From DASXRA01 sp036506155 (GTDB taxonomy: Bacteria; Actinomycetota; Actinomycetes; Mycobacteriales; Jatrophihabitantaceae), in assembly GCA_036506155.1 (NCBI GenBank), contig DASXSF010000080.1, positions 62,001-126,000 on the forward strand: 64,000 nucleotides of DNA. The letters are read 5' to 3'. Numbering within the stretch: the first letter of the stretch is position 1; every line of letters starts with the position of its first letter. Positions 1-8,314 of the stretch are shown one piece after another. The notes beneath the pieces are model-generated. The model was given only the letters and a program-made list of their open reading frames with translations, was not told where the DNA came from and ran no database searches. The translations under genes and the position numbers were made by a program.

Positions 1-133
1 CCGCTTGCAGGCCGTCGGCCTGCTTGGCCCCCTTCTTGCCCTCGGCACGCAGCTCGGCGGCGCGCTTTCTCATCGCAGCGCGCTCCTCGGCGCTGAAGCC
101 CGAGGACTCGGTCATGGAATTCTTAGCAGGCAT
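1..133 (-). CDS. DUF1801-type (YdhG-like) protein, 5' part only
   Basis: The reading frame starts at the ATG at 133 and runs off the left edge, so only about 44 codons are visible. They read MTESSGFSAEERAAMRKRAAE from the second Met (115), then a Lys/Ala/Glu-rich stretch. This charged N-terminus is typical of actinobacterial DUF1801 / YdhG-like proteins, whose role is poorly defined. A GGAAGGG element lies about 10 bases upstream of the first ATG, which favours 133 over 115. Family assignment rests only on the recalled N-terminal signature; the diagnostic core lies outside the window. Confidence 0.6.
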   Translation of the reverse strand, partial: MPAKNSMTESSGFSAEERAAMRKRAAELRAEGKKGAKQADGLQA

Positions 134-199
134 TCTTGGGTTTCCCTTCCATGCTGAGCGGCCGGGTGCATTTGCCGCATGCGGAAACGGTAGGCCCGG

Positions 200-433
200 T
201 CAGATCCGCGGTGCTTCTCGATTCCTGATCACATTCAGCGCGTCCGGCGCCGTCCGATCAAGTCGCCGATCGTCGGACTCCAGGGCGCCCCGGCCTGGTC
301 CGGTGCGCACCGCCGCCCCCGCGGCCAGCATCAGCGTGATCGCGGTGCGCCATGCGTCGTGCAGCCGGATCGGGCGCACCCCGGCGGCGACGACTGCCCG
401 CTGCCGCGGCGGTTGCCCGACCGGGTCGGCCAC
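200..433 (-). pseudogene. Tyrosine recombinase (integrase) C-terminal remnant
   Basis: The frame contains RPIRLHDAWRTAITLMLAAG at roughly 320-380. This resembles the catalytic HxLR-HT box of phage-type tyrosine recombinases, commonly seen as IRLHDARHTAATLMLAAG. The Arg-His of the R-H-T core is altered and the expected downstream tyrosine box is missing, because the frame ends at 200. No N-terminal or core-binding domain is recognisable upstream. I read it as a decayed integrase. It ends directly on the left copy of the 33/34-bp direct repeat, the usual position of an attachment site relative to an integrase gene. The family call rests on one short motif. Confidence 0.45.
201..234. repeat. Left copy of 33/34-bp direct repeat (possible att remnant)
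   Basis: CAGATCCGCGGTGCTTCTCG plus ATTCC (201-225) is repeated exactly at 13612-13636. After one extra T here, GATCACAT (227-234) matches 13637-13644. The copies are in the same orientation, 13.4 kb apart, and this one abuts the integrase remnant. Attachment-site remnant is an inference; a conserved piece of a decayed gene end is the alternative. Confidence 0.6.
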
Positions 434-434
434 C

Positions 435-602
435 AGCGAGCCTGCCGGTCGTAACTGCCGGACCGTCAGCGGTCTGGTCGTGCATCATGGTCTGCCCTTC
501 GTTTGCGCACGCGACCGGCTGGACGCGGTGTTGTCGGTCTCTCGCTCAGCAGGGGCCGGCACAAGATCAACAGAGTGAGATCAACTTTGCGGCATCAACG
601 CG
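435..602. other. No gene recognised
   Basis: Between the integrase remnant and the MerB-like gene, no frame shows a recognisable protein, a good ribosome site or an RNA gene. It is probably decayed sequence. Confidence 0.4.
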
Positions 603-1229
603 CTACATGCGGCAAATAGTCCGCAGCGGCGCTTGGCTCGCGTCGGACGTAGCCGCGCTCGGGCCGGCCGGCGTACCAACCGGGGCGAGTCGCCACAGGG
701 TTGGTAGGTCCATGACGTAGCCGCGCCGGCGTCCTGACCGATCGAGCCAGGCGGTCACGCAGGTCTCGGAGCAGAAGATCCGCTGATTACTGCAGGTGAA
801 GACCACGTCGTCCCACATTCGGGCGGTGGGAACGAGGAAGTGAGCGACCTGGTCGCCGACAGGTGGCTCGTGGTCGTCAACCTGCCACGCGTGTGCCTGC
901 TCGCACGCTGGGCATGTCGTCGCCACCAGCATCGGCGCCTGGTCAGGCAGCAGGTGCGGCAACGCGAACGAATCCCATGCGCACCCGCCCCACCACAAAC
1001 TGTCCCGGCCCATCACTGAGAACCCGAGCGGAACGGCAGTGAATGGATGCGCCATGGTGATCCCGCCGTCCTGGCCCAGGGCGAGGTGCCGTCCGGCGGC
1101 GAGGGAGGCCAAGCCGGCGGACACCTGCTCCGGGGTAGTCGACATACCGCTGGCGAGGGTGGCGACCCGAGGGATCTCGCCCCGCCGGAAGCGTTCATAG
1201 ACGGCAAGTCGTAGGTCTTCAGTGTCCAC
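603..1229 (-). CDS. Alkylmercury lyase (MerB)-like protein
   Basis: From a GTG at 1229 the product is about 208 residues. MerB cleaves carbon-mercury bonds using two Cys and one Asp. Here a C-A-W-D motif (C83, D86) sits in WWGGCAWDSFALP, matching the C96/D99 spacing of MerB. A third Cys (C146) sits in VVFTCSNQRIFCSETC, where MerB has C159. An extra CPAC pair occurs at 106-109. The N-terminal part (EDLRLAVYERFRRG) looks like the helical MerB domain. No merA, merR or merT is nearby, so a role in mercury resistance is unproven; many actinobacterial MerB-like proteins are of unknown function. In-frame starts farther upstream exist (1379 and 1526), but they would overlap the uridine-kinase gene, and none has a clear ribosome site. 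Confidence 0.7.
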   Translation of the reverse strand: MDTEDLRLAVYERFRRGEIPRVATLASGMSTTPEQVSAGLASLAAGRHLALGQDGGITMAHPFTAVPLGFSVMGRDSLWWGGCAWDSFALPHLLPDQAPMLVATTCPACEQAHAWQVDDHEPPVGDQVAHFLVPTARMWDDVVFTCSNQRIFCSETCVTAWLDRSGRRRGYVMDLPTLWRLAPVGTPAGPSAATSDASQAPLRTICRM

Positions 1230-1312
1230 GCATCGGAGGCTAGCCGGGGACCACTGACGGCTGAACCCGAAGCGCGGGCCGTTGGCCTCCTCGACCACGC
1301 GCTCGTCGGCAG

Positions 1313-1333
1313 GATCGGGTGCACCATCAGCGG
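1313..1333. repeat. 21-bp direct repeat, copy 1 (flanks uridine kinase gene)
   Basis: GATCGGGTGCACCATCAGCGG recurs at 2147-2167 with one mismatch (G to A at the seventh base). The two copies bracket the uridine kinase gene, one before its start and one just after its stop. Chance is possible in high-GC DNA, but 20/21 identity over this distance is unusual. Confidence 0.4.
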
Positions 1334-1454
1334 TGGCAGTGTCAGTGCGTTGGTCACTCGTGCAGACCGGGAGCCACATCCGGACGCTGCCACACGACGA
1401 GATACGCCTAGGGTGACTCGACACGATCTTTACCGGGGCGGACGGTGGCAGAAC

Positions 1455-2128
1455 GTGGACAATGGCACCCGCGATGAGCTGCTGTGTCGCCTGGCCCAGG
1501 CGGTCGGATCTGTCACGATCGCTCACCCGACGCGGGTCGCGATCGATGGACCGCCCGCTGCCGGCAAGACGACGCTAGCCGACGAGCTGGCCGTCGTCCT
1601 GCGTGGGCAGGGCCGCGAAGTCATTCGCGCGACGATCGAGGGCTTCCTTTTTCCCAGGGCACTGCGCTACCGCGCGGCGAGTACTCGGCCGAAGGCTGCT
1701 ATTTCGATACCCACGACTACGACGCGCTGAACCGGGTTCTGCTCGATCCGCTCGGTCCGGGCGGAGACCGACGGTTCCAGCAGGCGGTCTACGACCGGCG
1801 GACGGACACTGCGCTGTGCCCGCCGGTTACGACCGCCCCCGCAGACGCCGTGCTGCTCTTCGACGGCGTATTCCTCCTGCGCCCGGAACTGGTTGATCGG
1901 TGGGACCTGCGCATCTTCGTGTCGACCGCGTTCGCGGAGACCGTTGATCGCGCCATGATCAGAGAGCAGGGGGTGTTGTCCGCCGCCGACGTCGCGCGGC
2001 GCTGGCGCGACCGCTACATCCCCTCCCAACAGTTCTACTTCGCTGCGGTCCGCCCGGCCGATCTGGCCGACATCGTCGTGTACAACGACGAGCTCCAGCG
2101 GCCGGCATGGGAGGCCCGAACACTCTGA
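1455..2128 (+). pseudogene. Uridine kinase-like P-loop protein, frameshifted
   Basis: The 5' frame has a P-loop, AIDGPPAAGKTTLADELA, typical of uridine/cytidine kinases, which phosphorylate pyrimidine nucleosides. The homology then jumps frame at about 1671-1673. Before it reads FLFPRALRYR; after it reads RGEYSAEGCYFDTHDYDALN and continues through LLFDGVFLLRPEL to a stop at 2128. The expected junction RYRRGEY would be restored by one extra base, so this fits a one-base loss in a CGC-rich spot. The product would be about 224 residues, a normal length. The start is uncertain; GTG at 1455 is chosen because the homologous region begins there. A 21-bp repeat lies on each side. It may be functional if the base call is wrong. 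Confidence 0.7.
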
Positions 2129-2146
2129 TCGCACCCAACTCCGCAC

Positions 2147-2167
2147 GATCGGATGCACCATCAGCGG
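2147..2167. repeat. 21-bp direct repeat, copy 2
   Basis: GATCGGATGCACCATCAGCGG matches 1313-1333 at 20 of 21 positions and lies 19 bases after the uridine kinase stop. Confidence 0.4.
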
Positions 2168-2383
2168 ATCCGGTCGTTCGGAACAGCGCCGCCGTCGTCA
2201 GCCAATCATTGATCGGGAACTGCCGGATCTTGTTCACGGTAGGTCGCGGTGAGCAAGTTCCGCGTTGTCCGGATCACCCTCCGTGGCTGGCAGCAGCTCT
2301 CGCACCAGATCAACGTGCTCGACGGTCCAGCGCGCGGCTGTCCTGTCGCGTCACTGCGGTCGCTTACGAGCAGACTGGCCGGC

Positions 2384-2755
2384 ATGCCTGTCAGGTTGCA
2401 TCACATCGTCATAGACGCCCACGACCTGCCTCGCCTTGCCCGCTTCTGGGCACAGGCACTCGGCTGGCGGATCCTGTCCGAACGGGAGCGAGAAGTCGTG
2501 ATCGGACCAGATGAGACGGCGCCGGTCGGCATGTGCTTCATGCCGGTGACTGAGACCAAGACGATCAAGAACCGAGTGCACCTCGACCTGACCAGCGAAG
2601 CCGACGATCGCGACACTGAGATCGAGCGGCTCATTCAGATCGGCGCCCGCCGCGTGGACATCGGGCAGACCGGCAACGAGTCCTGGATCGTGTTGGCCGA
2701 CCCGGAAGGCAACGAGTTCTGCGTGGTACGGCCGAAGACCACGCTCATCCGTTGA
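2384..2755 (+). CDS. VOC-superfamily (glyoxalase-like) protein
   Basis: The product is 123 residues, starting MPVRLHHIVIDAHDLPRLA. It has the single-domain glyoxalase/bleomycin-resistance pattern: a first beta strand ending in a His-containing segment, ARFWAQALGW, then RVHLDLTSE, and WIVLADPEGNEFCV at the C-terminus. Such proteins dimerise and bind a divalent metal; substrates vary and cannot be read here. The frame is open up to 2249, but residues before this Met show no family similarity. No strong ribosome site is seen. It is one of several unrelated VOC proteins in the window (9543, 48756 and 61801). Confidence 0.8.
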   Translation: MPVRLHHIVIDAHDLPRLARFWAQALGWRILSEREREVVIGPDETAPVGMCFMPVTETKTIKNRVHLDLTSEADDRDTEIERLIQIGARRVDIGQTGNESWIVLADPEGNEFCVVRPKTTLIR

Positions 2756-3034
2756 CCCAGCCCACCCGTGGGTACATAGCGATTCGGCCGTGCTCTCGCG
2801 TCAGCGAAAGGCTCGTGTATCCCATAGACGGTTGCGGTGCAGCGCGAGACTCGTGCGATCATGCCTGCGCCGCATGGTTATTTATTTCGCCGTCTGGCTC
2901 GCGATGCGCGGATCCAGCGCTGATGTGCTCGGCAGCGCGCGCCCGCGTTCCGAGCGCTCGGCCTCGGCCCTGTCGCCGATATCGGGCAGCAGGGCGGGAG
3001 GATGTCGCGCATCAGCCGTCGGACGACAACGCGC

Positions 3035-3568
3035 TCAGCTGGACCTAGGCACGTAGGTGAGCGCGACGACGCCGCTCGGCGACGGAGTTGCCCCGAGCAG
3101 CTTCAGCGGGAGGGTTTGCCCGTTGCCGCCGCCGACCGCGCGCCCGCCGACGAGTACTGGGTGAACGGAGAACCGGATTTCGTCGACGAGATGGTTCTCG
3201 AGCAGGGTCTGGCTGAGTCGGCCGCGCCCATACATCATGAGGTCACCGCCGTCGTATAGCTTGAGCTCGGTCACAGCGGTGATGACATCATCGTCGATGA
3301 TCGTGGAGTTGTTCCAGTCAGCGGTTTCCAGGGTCGAGGAGAACACGTATTTGCGGATAGCGTTGATCTCGTCTGCGTACGGCCCGGTCTGCTTGGGCAT
3401 GACATCGGCGAAATACTCGTAGGTGCCTCGTCCCATGAGCATGCCGCCAAGGGCCTGTAGCTCGTGAGCCGCCTCCTGCCCTGAGTCCGGGTCGAAGATC
3501 GCCCAGGAGCTCGGGTCTTCGGTGACGCCGTCGAGCGAGATGAAGGCGGAGTTGATGATCTTGCGCAT
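3035..3568 (-). CDS. Dihydrofolate reductase / RibD C-terminal family protein
   Basis: The product is 177 residues, starting MRKIINSAFISLDGVTEDP. It has the reductase pattern: N-terminal strand with SLDGV, GGMLMGRGTYEYF for the nucleotide site, then LMMYGRGRLSQTLLENHLVDE and FSVHPVLVGG near the end. These stand-alone reductases use NADPH on unknown pterin- or pyrimidine-like substrates. The frame is open to 3877, but the upstream codons are a transposase remnant read through from the insertion, so the Met at 3568 is the natural start. The gene lies immediately downstream of the IS3-like remnant, which may have replaced its promoter. Confidence 0.8.
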   Translation of the reverse strand: MRKIINSAFISLDGVTEDPSSWAIFDPDSGQEAAHELQALGGMLMGRGTYEYFADVMPKQTGPYADEINAIRKYVFSSTLETADWNNSTIIDDDVITAVTELKLYDGGDLMMYGRGRLSQTLLENHLVDEIRFSVHPVLVGGRAVGGGNGQTLPLKLLGATPSPSGVVALTYVPRSS

Positions 3569-3724
3569 GCCTGTATCCAATCGCTGGTTTGCGGTCAGTG
3601 CTGACTTGATACCGACGAAGGGACCATTCTCAAATCGACACCGCTCCTGCGCTTCGTCTTCTTCACGAGCAGCTTTCTGCGTGAACGGGTGGGCTGCGCG
3701 ATGGCGCGCGGCGACGCGACCTCT

Positions 3725-4015
3725 CAGGCCGCGTTTCTTCGCATGCAGCGACCAGATCTGCTGCTGCGAACACAGCCGCTGCATTCGATTCTCCGATGCG
3801 GTGATGCCATGCGCGGGCAGCTCGTCGGCGATGAACCGATACGCGAAGCTCGGGTCGTCATGGTGGATCTCGTACACGGCGTTGATCAGGCGCGGCCTTC
3901 ACCCACTCTCGGCCGCTGACCGGAATGGCGCGCCTTGGTAGAACGCTTGCTTGGAGAAGCCGAGCCGGCAGGTCACCGCGACAGGGATGCCGTCATCGGC
4001 GAGTTCAAGCAAGCG
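3725..4015 (-). pseudogene. IS3-family transposase OrfB remnant
   Basis: Read on the minus strand, the segment gives ADDGIPVAVTC, LGFSKQAFYQ, a TGA stop (3899-3901), then LINAVYEIHHDDPSFAYRF and ENRMQRLCSQQQIW, ending at KKRGL near 3727. This order matches the N-terminal helical part of IS3-family OrfB transposases, which carry LGFSKQAFY, YRFIADEL and RLCSQQRIW in the same order. The DDE catalytic core is absent and a stop interrupts the frame, so it is a dead fragment. No terminal inverted repeats were found. Confidence 0.75.
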
Positions 4016-4059
4016 CACTGCCGCGAGCACAGCCACCAACGGCTGGAGCCCTACCTGAA

Positions 4060-4270
4060 GATCTACGCACCGAATCCGCGCCACTTCCGGGTGAGGATGG
4101 CAGAGACCGCCAGCGAGGTCGGGTCTCCAAGAACGCATGGTGTACTCATGCGGCCAGTCCGGCATCGTCGATGCGAACCTCCACCGCACCTTCGTCTCGA
4201 ACGACTCCGCCATGGCAAGATCGTCCCGGTCGAGTTCCCCCACAAGCTGCCTTCCGCCCCGGGCGGTCAC
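4060..4270 (-). pseudogene. Fragment of unidentified protein (WRFA..MPDWPHEYT motif)
   Basis: An open frame fused in-frame to the IS3 remnant contains RWRFASTMPDWPHEYTMRSW at about 4130-4190. I associate that motif loosely with a family of short uncharacterised bacterial proteins. No complete domain is visible and the reading frame runs into the transposase remnant, so it is probably a gene interrupted by the insertion. Function unknown. Confidence 0.3.
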
Positions 4271-4473
4271 ATGGCCCGCGACCCGGAAGCGACTCCCTAA
4301 ACGGTCATGCCGACAGGGTCGGCGTCACGCGCTGATCCCTGCAAGCGCACGCACTCGGCGGGAGATGAGTGCAGCCCGTGGACGCGCGCCGATGGGTCAA
4401 GGGGCCTTTCGGTCCGACGCTTCGGGGCGGCTGGCCTATACACAACGAACCTCGGATCCGCGACGCTGGACGT

Positions 4474-4656
4474 GTGCAGCGCTGGGAGTACACGACATTC
4501 GATCTTGTGAAACGTCGGCGCGAGGTCGAGGGCCTCAACCAGCTGGGGCGCGAGGGCTGGGAGGCCATCGGGATCGTGTCTTCCTGGGGCGTCGGGTGGC
4601 GCATGGTCCATCCCATCGTGCTGTTCAAGCGCGCGCTCCCAGATGACGCGCAATGA
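4474..4656 (+). CDS. DUF4177 small protein
   Basis: From a GTG at 4474 the product is 60 residues, starting VQRWEYTTFDLVKRRREVEG. It has the hallmark DUF4177 spacing: a WEY start, then LNQLGREGWEAIGIV and ending in VLFKR. The family is a small beta-rich protein of unknown function, often found beside membrane or stress genes. The longer frame from 4369 adds residues unlike the family, so the GTG is preferred although its ribosome site is weak. Confidence 0.7.
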   Translation: MQRWEYTTFDLVKRRREVEGLNQLGREGWEAIGIVSSWGVGWRMVHPIVLFKRALPDDAQ

Positions 4657-4674
4657 ACCCATCTTCCTTATAGG

Positions 4675-5571
4675 TTGGGTCGATCGGTTATTAAGCGGGG
4701 TCGCGTCTTGGCCGCCTGCGCAATGATCGCGGTGGTAACCGGCGGGGTCGTTGCGGCTGACGCGTCGCCGCCGGCCGCCCGGCAATCGGCGGCCCAACCG
4801 CAGGCCTCCGGCGTCGGGGCCACGTGCACCTTCATCGCCTTTCAACCCTGCGTGCTGTTCGACGGAATCGCCGTCTCGATGGCCGCACCGCTGCTACATG
4901 CGTCGGTGCGCGGCACCGACGGCGGCACGACCAGGACATCCATCGACTTCACCACGGTTAATCCTGCCGGCGCGCACAGTGCATCAGGGATCGTGAACGG
5001 GCGCGCATTCAGCCTGGTGCCGAGCGGCCTCGTGGACTTCACCGACCAAGACGAGACAGTCCAGGCGACCGGGTCGGCGATCTTTGGCATCGTCGGCACG
5101 CACTACCGCTACGTGGTGTATTCCTCGCAGTTCGAGTACAGCAGCCCCGTGGACGCGTCCACCGTGGCGCTGTCGGTTCAGGGCACCGACCGCGTCTACA
5201 CCAACTGTGTGCAGCACCGATCGGTCCGACGCCCGCTCAGCGACTGCGCGCCGGGCACCCAGCGCATCGCGCGGGGATCGGTCACCACGTCCCCACTCGG
5301 CGCACCCGGCACGACCTACACAGCGACGATCCCGCTCAGCTACATCGAGCGGTCCGTGGCGCCCAACGGCGTCGGACTCTCCGGCCCGACGCGGACGAGC
5401 AGCGGCCACTGGAGCCTTCGCGCCGCACTCGACCCGCACGGGCGGTCATCGATCTGGTCAACCGAGTGGTCAATCGGCGGCGTCGATCAAGGGCGCGAGG
5501 CCAGTGCATCCGACATCGTCACCGGAATGAACGCACCCATCGGCTCGCACTCCGACCCCTACACGATCTGA
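4675..5571 (+). CDS. Secreted protein of unknown function
   Basis: The product is up to 298 residues with a signal peptide: basic start, hydrophobic core LAACAMIAVVTGGVVAA, and a likely Ala-x-Ala cut near residue 30. The mature part is Thr/Ser/Gly-rich with few charges. It contains two Cys close to the mature N-terminus (CTFIAFQPC) and two in the middle (a TNCVQ segment and SDCAPG), so disulfides are likely. No catalytic motif was recognised. The annotated start is a TTG; other starts inside the signal region are possible and none has a convincing ribosome site. It follows the DUF4177 gene by 18 bases and could be co-transcribed. Confidence 0.65.
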   Translation: MGRSVIKRGRVLAACAMIAVVTGGVVAADASPPAARQSAAQPQASGVGATCTFIAFQPCVLFDGIAVSMAAPLLHASVRGTDGGTTRTSIDFTTVNPAGAHSASGIVNGRAFSLVPSGLVDFTDQDETVQATGSAIFGIVGTHYRYVVYSSQFEYSSPVDASTVALSVQGTDRVYTNCVQHRSVRRPLSDCAPGTQRIARGSVTTSPLGAPGTTYTATIPLSYIERSVAPNGVGLSGPTRTSSGHWSLRAALDPHGRSSIWSTEWSIGGVDQGREASASDIVTGMNAPIGSHSDPYTI

Positions 5572-5880
5572 TACGTCCCGCCCGAGTTGCCATGGGGCAT
5601 GGCCCTGAACGCGCTGACCAGCGCGGCTGTAGGGACGGCTAGCGGCACAGCTCCTCGGATGGTGATCACTGTGTTCAGATGCTATGGCTGCTGCATTTCG
5701 TTGTGATCACCCCCGTACGCCGGGTGGAAACGGGTATCACGCCGACCAGGGGCATGGGCAGATGCGAACGGGCAGCCGGGAAGTCCAACGACACGCCACG
5801 TGTTCTTGCGTCGACACCCTGGCATCGGTGCGCGCGCTCGGCGGCATGAGCGTGCGGGTCGGCGCCGTAATCTGATCAAC
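5572..5880. other. Intergenic, no gene recognised
   Basis: About 310 bases without a supported frame, RNA gene or clear hairpin. It presumably holds the promoter of the downstream hypothetical gene. Confidence 0.4.
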
Positions 5881-6384
5881 GTGACTCAGCAGATTCCCGT
5901 GTCGCTTCAGGCCCGGGTGGGTCGACTGGCTGCGCGGATTGCGATTGGGCGGCGATCGGAGTCGATCCCCAAAGCGATCGAACTGGCCTGCGACCTGCTG
6001 GTGGGCGACGTTGTGACGCCGGGCGTATTAGAAGTCGCGACACTGAATTCGGATGCGACCTGGCGGGACTCCGGTGAGCACATCCTGAAGATGGTCAACA
6101 GTCTCGGATTCGGTGTGACAGAGGCCGAAGACGAGGCCACGGTTTGGCCCATCATCCTGCGTGCGTTTGGGTTCTGGGACCTGCGCTTGAACGACTTCTA
6201 CGGACCCTTCCTGAACCGATTGCCCGTCTGGGACGAGCAGGGCGCCCTTGATCGCTCTCTCAACCTGCTACTCGACGAATTGGATCATGCTGCCGACACG
6301 CAGGCGCGACAGGCCGTCGTTGCCCGAATGCGTGCCGTCGTGCAGAAGGCGATGGACTGGACCGCCCCGTCCAGCGCGGAGTAG
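5881..6384 (+). CDS. Hypothetical protein, possibly with altered C-terminus
   Basis: The product is 167 residues from a GTG at 5881, starting VTQQIPVSLQARVGRLAARI. It is an acidic soluble protein with alternating helices, ending in a predicted helix (RMRAVVQKAMDW). I do not recognise a named family. The last residues (WTAPSSAE) are encoded by the antisense of a truncated sigma-factor gene, so the 3' end may have been created at a recombination junction at about 6366-6375. The frame remains open upstream to 5800, but those residues are Arg/His-rich and unlike the rest. Confidence 0.6.
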   Translation: MTQQIPVSLQARVGRLAARIAIGRRSESIPKAIELACDLLVGDVVTPGVLEVATLNSDATWRDSGEHILKMVNSLGFGVTEAEDEATVWPIILRAFGFWDLRLNDFYGPFLNRLPVWDEQGALDRSLNLLLDELDHAADTQARQAVVARMRAVVQKAMDWTAPSSAE

Positions 6385-6548
6385 GCCTTCACGAACGCCT
6401 CCTTCACGGCGTCATCGCCGTCACCGCCCGCGAGCAGCACCGCCGTGCGGTGCGCAATCGGCGGGTGGCGACGGATGAGCTTCTCATAGGCATGGACGTC
6501 GCCGTCGCGGGCGCGGCGCACGAGTTCGTCATCGTCCAAGTCGTCCAC
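6371..6548 (-). pseudogene. Truncated ECF sigma factor (region 2 fragment)
   Basis: A GTG at 6548, preceded by GGAGG with an 8-base spacer, opens a frame starting VDDLDDDELVRRARDGDVHA. It continues with YEKLIRRHPPIAHRTAVLL and DAVKEAFVKAYSALDG. This is sigma-70 region 2 of an ECF factor (RARDGD..A, then the -10 recognition helix). The similarity stops abruptly at about 6370, where the sequence becomes the end of the converging hypothetical gene. Region 4, needed for -35 contact, is missing. The intact start and ribosome site show that the break is recent or at the 3' side only. Confidence 0.7.
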
Positions 6549-6673
6549 GGGTCGGCCCTCCGGGAATGTGAGTCGACCCCACCTGATCCGAGTGTGCCCG
6601 ACCGGTCGAGGTCCCACATCCAGCGGGAACCTCATGCCCGCCAGCGGTGTATGAGCAGCAGGAGGTGGGCAGG

Positions 6674-7477
6674 ATGAAGTGGGGCTTCGTGGCGGCACTA
6701 GCCCTCGTGGCCGTTGTGGATGCGTGCACGACAACGACGCATGCCCGCGACGCACCGGTGGTACCGGCGCCGATGGCCGCGGGCACATCGGCGATCGTCA
6801 GCGACGGCAAGACGACATTCACGGTTCGGATCGAGCAGCGCAGCACGGTCATCAGCGCGCCCGGGCGCAGTGAACTGGTGATTCCCGCCCGCTACGCGCT
6901 GCCGGTGATCTCGGCCGTCGGCACGCTCGGCGGGCTCGCGCAGGATGGCCGCACGCTCCCACTCGCGCCCGCCGCCCACACCCCTACGAGCCGGTTCGCC
7001 CTGGTCGACACGCGCCTCGACCGTGCTCCGACATTCGTGGAGTTGCCCGGCCAGTTCAGCTTCGACGCGCTGTCGCAAACAGGGACGATGCTCTACCCGG
7101 TGCAACACCTGCAAGCAACGAACTCGGGTCGATACTCGGTACGCGTTTATGACGTGGCGCTCCGGGCGCTGCGCCCGGAGCCGATCGCAGACAAGCAGAA
7201 CCTCGAGCCGGTCACGTCGGGCTACCCGATGGCCCGGGCGACAAGCCGCAGCGGCACCTGGGTGTTCACCCTCTACCGCAGCACCAAGCATCCCTTCATC
7301 CACGCGCTGAATGTCGATGACGCTTTTACGGTCCGCCGCGACCTGCCACGCACCGCTCGCCACAACGACACCTGGCAGCTGAGGCTGGGCTCGGACGGTG
7401 ACACATTGCACGCAACGCACGACGCCGTTCCGACAACCGTGGACGTAAGGCAACTGCTCGCCGAAGAGCGGCAATGA
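6674..7477 (+). CDS. Secreted protein, possible lipoprotein
   Basis: The product is 267 residues. ATG at 6674 is chosen because of a strong AGGAGGTG element 7 bases upstream. The N-terminus MKWGFVAALALVAVVDAC is a signal sequence ending in a Cys in a poor lipobox (Asp at -2), so lipidation is doubtful. The mature region contains beta-rich repeats (FALVDTRLDRAP, RYSVRVYDVALRALRPEPI, GTWVFTLYRSTKHPFIHAL) reminiscent of beta-propeller blades, but no named family was recognised. Its stop overlaps the next gene start (ATGA), so the two are probably translated together. It begins just after the divergent truncated sigma factor. Confidence 0.7.
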   Translation: MKWGFVAALALVAVVDACTTTTHARDAPVVPAPMAAGTSAIVSDGKTTFTVRIEQRSTVISAPGRSELVIPARYALPVISAVGTLGGLAQDGRTLPLAPAAHTPTSRFALVDTRLDRAPTFVELPGQFSFDALSQTGTMLYPVQHLQATNSGRYSVRVYDVALRALRPEPIADKQNLEPVTSGYPMARATSRSGTWVFTLYRSTKHPFIHALNVDDAFTVRRDLPRTARHNDTWQLRLGSDGDTLHATHDAVPTTVDVRQLLAEERQ

Positions 7478-8043
7478 AAACCGTCAACCGGCGCTCGGGA
7501 CTATCAGCCCACCCGCCACGACCACACGCCGGCGCCCGACACCGCGCATGGAAAGGGGTGGCGATGCTCGTGGCGGCCCTCGTGCTCGGCGCGTGCTCGG
7601 GCACCACTCATCACAAGCCGACGGCGCCCTCGCGTACTGCGAGCCCGACATCGTCGGCGACTGGCTGCGCAAGCTCGGTGAGGACGGGCGTGCTGCCCAC
7701 CTGGGCACAGGGTGGCTTCACGCCACGCACGCAAGCTATGCCCTACGTGCTCGGTACCAACGGCAACATCCTCGGCATCCTGTTCGGCGAGCCGCTGCAC
7801 TCGCCACCCCGGCCGGCTCCCGGTCCGTTCAACAAGATCCTCTGGGTATCGCGGGTGGGTACCAACGGTGATGCGCTGAAGATCGAGGCGCGGCTCGGCG
7901 GGTCTAGCGTTATCGCTACCCGCACCGTGGCGGGCGGCCCAGGACCGTCGATCATCGACCTGCCCGGGGCCGGCTGCTGGAATTTCAGCCTGTCCTGGTC
8001 AGGTCACCTGGACCGGATGAGCATCCCTTACTACGCGGGCTGA
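7474..8043 (+). CDS. Lipoprotein of unknown function
   Basis: From ATG at 7474 the product is 189 residues, or about 159 from the ATG at 7564, which has a better GGAAAGGGG ribosome site but no basic n-region. The lipobox LVLGACSG is canonical. A Ser/Thr/Pro linker follows, then a compact domain with VLGTNGNILGILFGEPLH and a C-terminal beta segment with one Cys (PGAGCWNFSLSW). No catalytic residues stand out. The 4-base overlap with the preceding secreted protein suggests the two exported proteins work together at the envelope. Confidence 0.7.
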   Translation: MKTVNRRSGLSAHPPRPHAGARHRAWKGVAMLVAALVLGACSGTTHHKPTAPSRTASPTSSATGCASSVRTGVLPTWAQGGFTPRTQAMPYVLGTNGNILGILFGEPLHSPPRPAPGPFNKILWVSRVGTNGDALKIEARLGGSSVIATRTVAGGPGPSIIDLPGAGCWNFSLSWSGHLDRMSIPYYAG

Positions 8044-8314
8044 CCCGGCACCGCGCCTCCCACCGAGTTGGTCCACACGCCGACACACACGGCGGGCGTC
8101 GCACCCGAACGCAAGATCGAATAGGACCGTCATCATCTCGGCAGGATCGCGCACGACTCGCGGCGTGTCCGCTCTTGAGCGCGCTGACCGCCGCATGAAC
8201 GAATACTGGTTTAACCGTTGCTGGCTGGTCGCGGGCGCAAGAACACTCAAATTGGCCAGCGCACTTGGTGCGCGACTCGGGACGCAACCCGTAGCGTCTG
8301 CCGCGTTGGGAGGT

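Noticed and set aside
201..234. tRNA T-arm-like string (TTCTCGATTCC)
   Set aside because: No acceptor or anticodon stem pairs with it; the repeat does not fold as a tRNA.
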